From assembly GCA_965205165.1 (NCBI GenBank), contig OZ242037.1, positions 2,789,869 through 2,853,868 on the forward strand: a stretch of 64,000 nucleotides of DNA. The letters run 5' to 3'. Numbering within the stretch: position 1 is the first letter of the stretch; every line of letters starts with the position of its first letter. The notes beneath the pieces were generated by a model. It saw only the letters and a list, made by a program, of their open reading frames with translations, made no database searches and had not been told where the DNA came from. The translations under genes were made by a program, and so were the position numbers. The DNA is from CBDESM01 sp965205165. Its GTDB lineage: Bacteria; Chloroflexota; Dehalococcoidia; Bin125. This document shows positions 44,383 through 52,371 of the stretch, one piece after another.

Positions 44383-44798
44383 CGTTCGCGCCGACGCTCG
44401 TGGTCGACACGAGCGCGGCGTCGAACTCGATGAAGCCGGAAACGGCAGACGATGTCAGGCCCTTCCTGACGGGCGCGCAGCGGCCGGTCCACTCGTTTCA
44501 GACGGAGCAGGAGCTGATCACCTGGGGAGCGTCGAGGGGGATGTCCACCGAGCGCGCGGTGCAAGTTCGCGCGTACCTCGATCGTGCGGTGATCATCGAC
44601 TCGGATCGGGAGATCGACCGGGTTTGCGCCGAGATCGTGCGGGGGAGGCTGGACCGGGGGGAGAAGCCGAACACGGAGGATGCTTGGACCTGCGCGGTGG
44701 CGGTGGTATGCGGGGTGCCGGTGCTGACCTATGACCAGACGGGGTTTTCGGACGTGCGGGGGCTGGAGGTGATCGTGCTGGTGATGCCGGACGGGTGA
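44361..44798 (+). CDS. PIN-domain toxin-like ribonuclease, copy 1
   Basis: A 145-residue VapC-type PIN protein from GTG 44361. Acidic active-site residues fit the family: Asp16 in VVDTSAAS, Glu49/51 in HSFQTEQELITW, Asp107 in NTEDAWTCAVAV, and Asp125 in VLTYDQTGFSDV. PIN toxins are Mg-dependent RNases that cut tRNA or rRNA. The start codon lies inside the preceding gene, so expression depends on coupled translation. Copies 1 and 3 are intact; copy 2 lacks 38 residues of this core. Confidence 0.82.
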   Translation: MVARQSLTFAPTLVVDTSAASNSMKPETADDVRPFLTGAQRPVHSFQTEQELITWGASRGMSTERAVQVRAYLDRAVIIDSDREIDRVCAEIVRGRLDRGEKPNTEDAWTCAVAVVCGVPVLTYDQTGFSDVRGLEVIVLVMPDG

Positions 44799-44811
44799 CC
44801 GCGGTTCGCGG

Positions 44812-44817
44812 TAGGCT
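44812..44817 (+). promoter_or_regulatory. -10 box of PIN cassette 2
   Basis: TAGGCT ends 6 nt before ATG 44824, with GGTTCGCG just upstream as in cassette 1. Confidence 0.4.
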
Positions 44818-44823
44818 GAGGGC

Positions 44824-45303
44824 ATGACAGGCGATGTCGGAGGGCATTCGGTTTCGGAGGTGGTTGCGCCGGTGTACGGGGTGACGGGGGCGGGTGCGCT
44901 GCGGCGGCGGCTGGAGGATTTCGACGGGTGGTTGCGGGAGGAGCGGCAGCGGGTGGTGGAGCGCGAGCACGAGGGGGAGCGGGTGCTGTGCTTGGAGTTG
45001 CGGGTGCGGGACTACTCGGATATCCGGGCGCGGTACGAGGCGCGGCGGCGGCAACAGCCGCATCCGCTGACGCAGTTCATGTGGCTGACGCAGCTGCGGT
45101 TTCCGATTGAGCGGGAGTGGACGGAGGCGGAGATCGAGGAGGCGATGGCGAAGGTCCGGGAACACGCGAAGCAAGTCGAGTGGGGACACGAGCTGGCCGC
45201 ATCGCATGATCCTGCGCCGCCCGGCTACGGGGATACGGATTACGACTTCCAGGATTGGTTCATGGATTTCAGGTACGGGCTGTGGTGGCTGCACAAGCCC
45301 TGA
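44824..45303 (+). CDS. PIN-cassette first gene, copy 2
   Basis: A 159-residue paralogue of the copy 1 protein. The core (RRRLEDFDGWLREE, WLTQLRFPIEREWTEAEIEE) is kept, while the rest is the most diverged of the three: QQPHPLTQ instead of RRPHPPS, and a tail of FQDWFMDFRYGLWW instead of MDWLMDMKHSLWW. The tail that differs covers the overlap with the toxin gene. Divergence fits the loss of function of its partner, which has a deleted core. The frame is intact. Confidence 0.62.
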   Translation: MTGDVGGHSVSEVVAPVYGVTGAGALRRRLEDFDGWLREERQRVVEREHEGERVLCLELRVRDYSDIRARYEARRRQQPHPLTQFMWLTQLRFPIEREWTEAEIEEAMAKVREHAKQVEWGHELAASHDPAPPGYGDTDYDFQDWFMDFRYGLWWLHKP

Positions 45304-45605
45304 GCTTTGCGCCGACGGTGGTGGTTGACACGAGCGCGGCGTCGAACTCGATGAAGCCGGGGACGGATGTGCAGGTTGCGCCGTACTTGTCCGCCCCTCA
45401 TCGGCCGATCCACTCATTTCAGACGGAGCAGGAACTGCTCACGTGGAGCGATTCTCGCCACCTGGCTGCGGAGAAGGCGGCGGTGGTGAGGGATTACGTG
45501 GCGCGGGCGACGTTCGTCGATTCGGATCGGGAGATAGACCGGGTTTGCGCCGAGATCGTGCGGGGGAGGCTGGAGGTGATCGTGCTGGTGATGCCGACGG
45601 GGTGA
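45282..45605 (+). pseudogene. PIN toxin copy 2 with in-frame 38-codon deletion
   Basis: A 107-residue derivative of the PIN toxin (GTG start). It matches copy 1 up to EIVRGRL and resumes at EVIVLVMP. Exactly 114 nt are missing between two near-identical direct repeats, GTGCGGGGGAGGCTGGA and GTGCGGGGGCTGGA in copy 1 terms. The loss removes the third and fourth acidic residues (the NTEDAW and YDQTGF segments), so it should be catalytically dead. The reading frame remains open, so a decoy or antitoxin-titrating role is possible, but simple decay is as likely. Confidence 0.72.
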
Positions 45606-45617
45606 GGCGGGTTCTGG

Positions 45618-45623
45618 TAGAGT
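45618..45623 (+). promoter_or_regulatory. -10 box of PIN cassette 3
   Basis: TAGAGT ends 6 nt before ATG 45630, the same spacing as in cassettes 1 and 2. Confidence 0.38.
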
Positions 45624-45629
45624 CGGGGC

Positions 45630-46112
45630 ATGATGGAAGAAGAGCGGGACTCGATGGTTTCGGAGGCTGTTGCGCCGGTGTACGGGGCGACGGGGGCGGC
45701 CGTGCTGCGCGGGCGGCTGGAGGATTTTGACGGGTGGTTGACGGAGGGGGAGATGCAGCGGGTGGTGGAAGTGGAGCACGAAGGGGAGCGGGTGCTGTGC
45801 TTGCAGCTGTGGGGGCGGGACCATTCGGACATCAGGGCGCGGTGGGAGGCGCGGTGGCACCGGCGGCCGCATCCGCCGTCGAAGTACGCGTGGCTGACGC
45901 AGCTGCGGTTTCCGGTTGAGCGGGAGTGGACGGAGGCGGAGATCGAGGGGGCCTTGGCGGAGGTCGGGGAGCATGCGCGGGGGCTCAAGGAGACGGAGGA
46001 GCTGGAGCGGTCGCCGGATCCGCCGCCGCCCGGGTACGAGGACACGGACTACGACCAGATGGACTGGTTGATGGACATGAAGCATTCGCTGTGGTGGCGC
46101 GTCAAGGTCTGA
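45630..46112 (+). CDS. PIN-cassette first gene, copy 3 (putative antitoxin)
   Basis: A 160-residue paralogue, closest to copy 1: HSDIRARWEARWHRRPHPPS and the tail MDWLMDMKHSLWWRVKV are identical or nearly so. Copy 3 has an inserted residue near position 40 (TEGEMQRVVE). It overlaps toxin copy 3 by 22 nt. Similarity to copy 1 beyond copy 2 suggests recent duplication or gene conversion between the outer copies. Confidence 0.65.
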   Translation: MMEEERDSMVSEAVAPVYGATGAAVLRGRLEDFDGWLTEGEMQRVVEVEHEGERVLCLQLWGRDHSDIRARWEARWHRRPHPPSKYAWLTQLRFPVEREWTEAEIEGALAEVGEHARGLKETEELERSPDPPPPGYEDTDYDQMDWLMDMKHSLWWRVKV

Positions 46113-46528
46113 GGTTCGCGCCGACCATCGTGGTCGACACGAGCGCGGCGTCGAACTCGATGAAGCAGCGGACGGCGGCGCAAGTGCGGCCGTACCTGTC
46201 GGCTCCGCAGCGGCCGGTTCACTCGTTTCAGACGGAGCAGGAGTTGATCACTTGGGCGGCGTCGGCGGGGATGTCGGCGGAACGCAAGGCGCAGGTTCAC
46301 GCGTACTTGGATTTGGCCGTGATCATCGATTCGGATCGGGAGATTGACCGGGTTTGCGCGGAGATCGTGCGGGGGAGGCTGGACCGGGGGGAGAAGCCGA
46401 ACACGGAGGATGCTTGGACCTGCGCGGTGGCGGTCGTCTTCGGGGTGCCGGTGCTGACCTATGACCAGACGGGGTTTTCGGACGTGCGGGGGCTGGAGGC
46501 GATCGTGCTGGCCGCGTCGCGGGGCTAG
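46091..46528 (+). CDS. PIN-domain toxin-like ribonuclease, copy 3
   Basis: A 145-residue intact PIN protein from GTG 46091, aligned without gaps to copy 1. All acidic positions are kept: VVDTSAAS, TEQELITW, NTEDAWTCAVAVVFG and TYDQTGFSDV. Differences are concentrated at residues 25-75 and the C-terminus (AIVLAASRG), the kind of change expected if the cognate partner surface is drifting to avoid cross-talk. It overlaps the convergent dienelactone hydrolase gene by 4 nt. Confidence 0.82.
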   Translation: MVARQGLRFAPTIVVDTSAASNSMKQRTAAQVRPYLSAPQRPVHSFQTEQELITWAASAGMSAERKAQVHAYLDLAVIIDSDREIDRVCAEIVRGRLDRGEKPNTEDAWTCAVAVVFGVPVLTYDQTGFSDVRGLEAIVLAASRG

Positions 46529-47220
46529 GGTTTGAGTTCGGCGGCGAAGAAGGCCTTGAGCTTCTGCCAGGCGTCGTCGGCGGCTTCGGGGTCGTGGGCG
46601 CCGGGGTTGGTGTCGTTGAAGAAGCCGTGTTCGCTGTCTTCGTAGACGTGGATGTCGTGGCGGACGCCGGCGTCGGCGAGGGCGGAGCGGATGGCTTCGA
46701 CGGCTTCGGCGTTGACCCAGTCGTCCTTGCCGGCGAAGAAGCCTTCGACGGCGCCGGCGATGTTGCCGGCTGCGCCCATGCCTTGGCCCGGGGTGCCGTA
46801 GAAGGGGGCGGCGGCCTTGACGGCGGGGTTGTGCATGGCGAGGAGGAGGGTCATGCCGCCGCCGAGGCAGAAGCCGGTCGCGCCGATGCGGTCGGCGGCG
46901 ACGTCGCCGCGGGCTTGGAGTGCGGCGACTGCGCCGTTCATGATCTGGAGGGCGCGGGGCTCTTCGAGCTTCATCATCAGCTTTTGGGCGACGTCGGGTT
47001 CGCGGGTGAGTTCGCCGTTGAAGAGATCGGGGGCGAGTGCGGCGTAGCCCTCGGCGGCGAGGCGGTTGGCGATGTCGCAGATGTTGGGGTTGAGGCCCCA
47101 CCATTCCTGGATGACGATGACGCCGGGGTGGGGGCCGCCTTCGGCGGGAGCGGCGAGGTAGCCGCCGGCGGTGCCGCCGTTGGCTTGGAACTGGATGAAT
47201 TCGTAGCGGAGGACGCTCAT
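46525..47220 (-). CDS. Dienelactone hydrolase family protein
   Basis: A 231-residue alpha/beta hydrolase. The catalytic triad is Cys in GFCLGGGMTLL, Asp in FFAGKDDWVN, and His in SEHGFFND; a Cys nucleophile is typical of DLH. VIVIQEWWGLNPNICDIANR carries the family EWWG motif. It hydrolyses a cyclic or conjugated ester, possibly chloroaromatic-derived, but the substrate is unknown. AAGGAT precedes ATG by 6 nt. It follows the SDR gene by 33 nt and may share its transcript. Confidence 0.92.
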   Translation of the reverse strand: MSVLRYEFIQFQANGGTAGGYLAAPAEGGPHPGVIVIQEWWGLNPNICDIANRLAAEGYAALAPDLFNGELTREPDVAQKLMMKLEEPRALQIMNGAVAALQARGDVAADRIGATGFCLGGGMTLLLAMHNPAVKAAAPFYGTPGQGMGAAGNIAGAVEGFFAGKDDWVNAEAVEAIRSALADAGVRHDIHVYEDSEHGFFNDTNPGAHDPEAADDAWQKLKAFFAAELKP

Positions 47221-47253
47221 TGCGGGATCCTTTCGGCGGCGCGGCGCGCCGGG

Positions 47254-48207
47254 CTAGGCCTTTGGGGCTTGGGCGGGCCAGGGGTTCTTCTCGGAGGCGA
47301 GGAAGGACTGCTTGGCGGCGTCGTCGAGGTCGTCGAGGGTCCAGTGTGCGCCGTTGGCGTAGATGGCTTTTTCGACGGTCGGCAGGGAGTACATGCCGAT
47401 TTCGTTGCCCCAGACGAGGAAGTCGCGGCCGTTGATGTTGGCGGCGGCGTCGGTGCAGAGCCAGACGACGAAGGGGGAGACGTTTTCGGGGGCCATCATC
47501 TGGGCGCCCATGCCGGCGCCGAGGAAGTCGAGGTCGCCGCCGCCGCTGGAGATGCCGGCTTCGCGTGCGCGGCGGTTGGCTTCTTCGAGTTCGGGGGTGA
47601 GGGTGAGGCGGGTGCCTGCGCGTGGGCGGATGGCGTTGGCGGTGACGCCGTAGCGGCCGAGGTCGCGGGCGAGGGTGCGGGTGAGGCCGACGATGCCTTC
47701 CTTGGCGGCGGCGTAGTTGGCCTGGCCCATGTTGCCGAGGCCGGATTCGGAGGAGGTGTTGACGATGCGGCCGGAGCGCTGCTGGCGGAAGACCTGGGCG
47801 GCGTGCTTGGTGATGGTGAAGTGGCCCTTGAGGTGGACGGCGACGACGACGTCCCATTCCTCTTCGGACATGTTGAAGACCATGCGGTCGCGGAGGATGC
47901 CGGCGTTGTTGACGAGGATGTCGAGGCGTCCGAAGGCGTCGAGGGCCTGCTGGACCATGCGCTCGCCGGCGTTCATGTCGGAGACGGAGTCGTAGTTGGC
48001 GACGGCGTCGCCGCCGGCGTCCTTGACGGCCTGGACGACTTCGTCGGCGGGTCCGGCCGCGCCGTCCTGTTCGCCGCCGGCGCCGCCGCCGTAGTCGTTG
48101 ACGACGACCTTCGCGCCTTCTTCGGCGAGGAGCAGGGCGTGGCCGCGGCCGATGCCGCGTCCCGCGCCCGTGACGATCGCCACCCGTCCTGCAAGCCTGT
48201 CGCCCAT
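47254..48207 (-). CDS. Short-chain dehydrogenase/reductase
   Basis: A 317-residue classical-to-extended SDR. The cofactor motif TGAGRGIGRGHA is at residues 14-25, NNAGI near 99, catalytic Ser in VNTSSESG and YxxxK in NYAAAKEG. The long region after residue 200 (RPRAGTRLTLTPELEE) and MaoC-like context resemble the dehydrogenase part of peroxisomal multifunctional enzyme type 2, so an acyl-CoA 3-hydroxyacyl dehydrogenase is plausible. A TATCCT box in the upstream gap is a likely -10. It is the first gene of the unit with dienelactone hydrolase. Confidence 0.92.
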   Translation of the reverse strand: MGDRLAGRVAIVTGAGRGIGRGHALLLAEEGAKVVVNDYGGGAGGEQDGAAGPADEVVQAVKDAGGDAVANYDSVSDMNAGERMVQQALDAFGRLDILVNNAGILRDRMVFNMSEEEWDVVVAVHLKGHFTITKHAAQVFRQQRSGRIVNTSSESGLGNMGQANYAAAKEGIVGLTRTLARDLGRYGVTANAIRPRAGTRLTLTPELEEANRRAREAGISSGGGDLDFLGAGMGAQMMAPENVSPFVVWLCTDAAANINGRDFLVWGNEIGMYSLPTVEKAIYANGAHWTLDDLDDAAKQSFLASEKNPWPAQAPKA

Positions 48208-48268
48208 GTTCGCGGTCCCTTCCGGCGGTTGCGCCGTGGTTGGTCGGGGGCAGGATACAACTGCGCGG

Positions 48269-48999
48269 TCAGGCGCCGCCGGCGGGGGAGCGGAGTTCGG
48301 GCAGGAGCCGCCAGCGGTCGAGCCAGGCGGTGATTTCGGGGGTGAGGATGCCGGGCCGGGAGGCGGCGTACTGGGAGTCGAGGCCGAGGCGGCGGGCGAG
48401 GTGTTCGGCGCAGAGTTCGGCGGCTAGCTCGGCGGCGGAGGCGTTGTAGACGCCGAGCCAGGGGCTGCGGCGGGCAGCAGCCAGTCGGCGGCGGTGCGGA
48501 AGAACCAGCGAGAGAGGGAGAGCTGGAAGCCGAAGCGGATGCCGCCGGACCAGTCGGCGCGTTCGAGCTGGGAGAGGTTGGTCGGGTGCGGGCCGCGGCG
48601 GATGGCGGCATCGGGCGGGTTGTCGAAGTAGCGGAAGTCGCAGGGGTCGAAGCAGGCGGCGTAGAGGTCGCCGGCGGGGAGGTGTTCGCGGAAGTCGTCG
48701 AGGAAGGGCTGGTTGAGGGAGGAAGGGGCGCGGTATTGGGAGTAGGGGCGCCATTGCGTGCGGGTTTCGTCGTAGGCCCAGATGAGGTCGGCGATGCAGC
48801 CGAGCGTGGCGAGGCGGGTCTTGAGGTGGTGGAGGGAGCCGCCGCCCCAGCGGAGGGGGAAGGGGGTGTCGTGCGTGATGGGGATTTGGGCGGCGATCTG
48901 GGTGGGTTGGAGGGTGGCGACGGGGGATTGGGCGGAGGCGAAAGTGTCGGCAAGGATGGCGGCTAGCAGTGCGACAGCGGTGATGACGAACGGGAGCAT
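48269..48999 (-). pseudogene. Secreted protein gene with a single frameshift
   Basis: The first frame starts MLPFVITAVALLAAILAD, a signal peptide, and reads through WRPYSQYRAP, LPAGDLYAACFDPCDFRYF and RFGFQLSLSRWFFRT to a stop at 48424. A second frame then continues with clear coding bias (SPWLGVYNASAAELAAEL, LDRWRLLPELRSPAGGA) to 48269. One base is missing near 48464, between LLPAA and SPWLGV. Restoring it gives about 243 residues. Function unknown. The loss may be real decay or a sequencing error, since the codons on both sides look conserved. Confidence 0.68.
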
Positions 49000-49128
49000 C
49001 GCCTTCACGACATGGTGGGCCGTTAGGATACGGCTGTCCCAGCAGCATCCTCCCCTCAGAACCCGCACTCCAAGGCTCTTCATGGCAGGTACCGGAGGCT
49101 GCCGGTTGCGCTGGCGTTCGCGTCCACC

Positions 49129-49134
49129 TATCCT
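49129..49134 (+). promoter_or_regulatory. -10 box of the MrfA-like helicase gene
   Basis: TATCCT ends 6 nt before ATG 49141. If GTG 49135 were the start, it would overlap the predicted transcription start, so ATG is preferred. Confidence 0.4.
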
Positions 49135-49140
49135 GTGCCC

Positions 49141-51486
49141 ATGGATGATCTGCTTGACGCATTCCGCCGATTTGGTGCGATTCGTGAAGAAGACGGGGAT
49201 GTCCTCCGAATCGCGAAACAGGATTCGGTCGCACCGACGTTCGGCACAGGCGGAATCTTCCATTCCTTCTCACCCCGACTCGAGGCAGCCCTTGATGCGG
49301 TCGGTATCAAGAGCCTCTATGACCACCAAGAGAAAGCCATCTACGAGGTTCTGATCAGCGGCAATAATGTCATCCTTGAAGCACCTACCGCAAGCGGCAA
49401 GTCGCTGGCATTCCACCTACCGGTGATTGAGAAACTGTTGCGCAACCCTGCCGATCGGGCATTGATGATCTATCCGATGAACGCGCTGATCGTTGATCAG
49501 CAGGAGCAGCTGAATCGACTGCTTACCAAGATTCCAGGACAGCCACTGCGATCGGATCTCTTTATCGGGTCGACTAGTGAGATGCAACGAGCATTGATCA
49601 AAGAAAATCCACCGAACATTCTCATCACCAACCCCGAAATGTTACACCTAAGCCTGCTTGCTTGGTCCGATCAGTGGCAGCGGTTTCTCCCTCACCTCAA
49701 GTGGATCGTGGTTGACGAAGTGCATGAATATCGTGGTTTTCTTGGGTCAAGCATCTCGATGATTCTCCGGCGGCTCTCATATCATTTGTCGGCACTTGAT
49801 GTTCGACCACAGTTCTTTCTGAGCTCCGCAACATGCGCAAATCCACAGGAACACGCAGAAGGTTTAACGGGATTACAATTTACTGCTGTAAGCAATTCGG
49901 AGGGAATGAGGCCTGCCCGTACCTACTGGTTCGTGCAGCCTGCTGAGGCTGAAGTAGGTCCATGGGAAGATCTCATGCACAGGGCTGTTAGTGCTGGTTT
50001 GGCGTGTCTGGCGTGCGACAAGCGTGTGCTCGTCTTTTGTCATACACGGACGTTTGCTGAAAAATGCCTGCAACTGGCACAGCGTAGAATCGCTGAGGCA
50101 GATGGCAACGAGGCCAACAATCAAGACTTGGCAGGGATAGACCCAAACAGCATCCGCGTATATAGATCAGGCCTTAGCGACGACAACCGCCGGGCAGTGC
50201 AAAGAGGCTTGCAGACTGGATCTGTGAAGTTGGTATTCACGACAAATGCACTTGAGCTGGGTTTGGACATTGGCGGACTAGATGGCGTGATCCTTGCAGG
50301 CTTTCCCGATAATTTGATGTCGGCTTGGCAGCGGATTGGACGCGCCGGCAGACGCTGGGATAGCGAAGCATTCGTTCTATTCCTCGCACGCAATGATCCG
50401 CTTGATCGATTCTTCGCTAATGACCCCGATGCTTTTCTGCAACAGCCACTGCTTGATCTTGTCGTTAATCCAGCGAACGAGACTCTCATTGAGCGATACA
50501 TGCCATCATTTCTTGACGAATCGGGAGATCTCGATGGTGATCGAACCATATTGGGGCGTGTGTTCGCTAACGAGGCTGAGAAACTCTTGGCGGAGGGCGC
50601 GAAAACTCGGCGCAAGGGGACATCGCGACCGCATTCTCGCGTAAACGTGCGTGGAGTACGAGCAGGAACATTCACCCTTGAAGTGGGAGCCGAAGAGATC
50701 GGAACGATCGCACGACAAAATCAGTTCCGTGAAGCTTTCCAAAATGCCATCTACCTACATGGTGGTGAGGCATATAGAGTTGAAGCGATCACCACCGTCG
50801 AAAAAGATAACCGGAATAGAGGCGGCACGATCCAGCTAGGAGACGCGCCAGCACATCATCGAACCGATCCACGAATCACTACCCAACTTTCTGAAAATGA
50901 CGCTTACGCAGGATATCGCTGGCAGGTCGCAAAAGTGGCGATCAAACATGGTAATGTTCGTGTGACCGAAGAACTGCGAGGAGTTGACGAGATTGATGAA
51001 CAATCAAAACAGTTAATCAAACATTGGGAGCCAGAATTTGACACAAGGCTATCGTCGTGGGCACACGCATTCTGGATGGAAATTGAAGGACATTCAAGGC
51101 TTATGCGCCATGGGCTAACGGCATTGCAGAACATCCTTCGGATAGGTGTTATATTCACGATACCGGTTGATACGCACGACACATTCGCGCATTCTATCGC
51201 ACAAGATCGAACGGTATATATCGTTGAGAGTTATCCTGGTGGAATTGGGATCGCATCGAAAGTACTCACGCGCTGGCAGGATTGCTTGGAGGCTGGCATC
51301 AAGGTGGCCGAGGCATGCAGCTGCAAACAAGGTTGCGGGAACTGCATCATGCCGCCCAGATCTCGAGAGGCGCTTGACAAAGTCAGTGGCATCGCACTCG
51401 CACGCGAACTGCTGAAAGCCACTGCTGAGCCACACAGCCACCGCTGGGACGGGGATCTCTGGAGGCTCATGGATAGCAGTTCGTGA
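49141..51486 (+). CDS. DEAD/DEAH helicase with DUF1998 (MrfA-like)
   Basis: A 781-residue superfamily 2 helicase. Walker A APTASGKS is at residues 81-88; DEVH box VVDEVHEYRG near 191; SSATCANP motif III; helicase C with TTNALELGLDIGGLDG and QRIGRAGRR. The C-terminal DUF1998-type region ends VESYPGGIGIA and a Cys4 cluster CSCKQGCGNC near 726-735, as in MrfA, a 3'-5' DNA helicase for mitomycin lesions. DUF1998 helicases also occur in defence islands. It is about 50% GC and lacks the + strand G-skew (e.g. 10 G to 18 C in 50401-50460), unlike its neighbours. It is probably acquired recently. Confidence 0.92.
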   Translation: MDDLLDAFRRFGAIREEDGDVLRIAKQDSVAPTFGTGGIFHSFSPRLEAALDAVGIKSLYDHQEKAIYEVLISGNNVILEAPTASGKSLAFHLPVIEKLLRNPADRALMIYPMNALIVDQQEQLNRLLTKIPGQPLRSDLFIGSTSEMQRALIKENPPNILITNPEMLHLSLLAWSDQWQRFLPHLKWIVVDEVHEYRGFLGSSISMILRRLSYHLSALDVRPQFFLSSATCANPQEHAEGLTGLQFTAVSNSEGMRPARTYWFVQPAEAEVGPWEDLMHRAVSAGLACLACDKRVLVFCHTRTFAEKCLQLAQRRIAEADGNEANNQDLAGIDPNSIRVYRSGLSDDNRRAVQRGLQTGSVKLVFTTNALELGLDIGGLDGVILAGFPDNLMSAWQRIGRAGRRWDSEAFVLFLARNDPLDRFFANDPDAFLQQPLLDLVVNPANETLIERYMPSFLDESGDLDGDRTILGRVFANEAEKLLAEGAKTRRKGTSRPHSRVNVRGVRAGTFTLEVGAEEIGTIARQNQFREAFQNAIYLHGGEAYRVEAITTVEKDNRNRGGTIQLGDAPAHHRTDPRITTQLSENDAYAGYRWQVAKVAIKHGNVRVTEELRGVDEIDEQSKQLIKHWEPEFDTRLSSWAHAFWMEIEGHSRLMRHGLTALQNILRIGVIFTIPVDTHDTFAHSIAQDRTVYIVESYPGGIGIASKVLTRWQDCLEAGIKVAEACSCKQGCGNCIMPPRSREALDKVSGIALARELLKATAEPHSHRWDGDLWRLMDSSS

Positions 51487-51526
51487 AGACACAAACTTTG
51501 CTATAAACAACGAGGTTCCGCTTGCC

Positions 51527-52342
51527 TTAGTTATCTGAATCTTCTTGGTGGAGGGCGCGGTTTATGGTGTCGTTGATGATGTCCAGGGGGATTACGGTTA
51601 CCAGGTCGGCGTTTTCGCCGGATTCGTTGCTGCCGTGGGAGAGGGCGTAGGCTTGGACCATTCCGAGGAGGAGGGAGTGGGAGAGGATGTCTTCTTCGGG
51701 GACGTCGATTCTGGGGCGGGTGACTACGGGGCCGCCGCTGTTGCCGCCGAAGCTGGAGCCGTCGACGAGGAAGTGGTCGTGTTCTTCGTGGAGCCAGCCT
51801 TGGATTTGGGCGAGGATGCCCTGGCGGACGACGGGGCGGTCGCGGTGGCCGTCGATTTTGCCTTCGGGGAAGCCGATCAGGTAGACGTCGTCGCCTTCGC
51901 CGATGCCGGTGGCGTTGAGCTGGTCGCGGGTGAAGGCTTCGCCGGCGAGGAAGGGGAGGCATTTGAGGCCCTGGGCGACGAGCGCGCCGTAGGGGACGGG
52001 CATCACGGCGACGTCGGCTTTGGGGTGGATGGTCCATTGGTTTTCGGGGTCGCTCAGCCCGCGCAGGCGGAAGACGGAGGTGTCGGGCTGGTCGACCTTG
52101 TTGTGGCGGACGAACATGTCGCCGGGCAGATTGTCGATTTCCTTGACGACGTGGCGGCAGGTGACGAGCCAGACCCTGAGGTCGGCGGGGTCTTCGGGCG
52201 GTGGGTCCTGATCGGGGTAGACGTAGAAGAAGGCGGTGCCGAGGTCGTGGGTTTGCGGCTCGGCGAGCCGCTGGGGTTCGCGCTGGAGTTCGACGCCGAG
52301 GACGGCGACGGCTTCCAGGTGGCCGGCGAGGACTGGATGCAC
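51527..52342 (-). CDS. Trypsin-like serine protease domain protein
   Basis: A 271-residue chymotrypsin-fold protein starting at GTG 52342 (AGAGG upstream). Triad: His64 in LVTCRHVV, Asp110 in HPKADVAVM, Ser202 in GGNSGGPVV. A GIGEGDDVYLIGFPEG segment precedes the Ser. No signal peptide or PDZ domain is visible, so a cytoplasmic protease is expected. It is 29 nt after the NuoF-like gene on the same strand and may be co-transcribed. Target unknown. Confidence 0.85.
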   Translation of the reverse strand: MHPVLAGHLEAVAVLGVELQREPQRLAEPQTHDLGTAFFYVYPDQDPPPEDPADLRVWLVTCRHVVKEIDNLPGDMFVRHNKVDQPDTSVFRLRGLSDPENQWTIHPKADVAVMPVPYGALVAQGLKCLPFLAGEAFTRDQLNATGIGEGDDVYLIGFPEGKIDGHRDRPVVRQGILAQIQGWLHEEHDHFLVDGSSFGGNSGGPVVTRPRIDVPEEDILSHSLLLGMVQAYALSHGSNESGENADLVTVIPLDIINDTINRALHQEDSDN

Positions 52343-52371
52343 GTTCCTCTCCGAATCCCGCGCGGGAGGGC

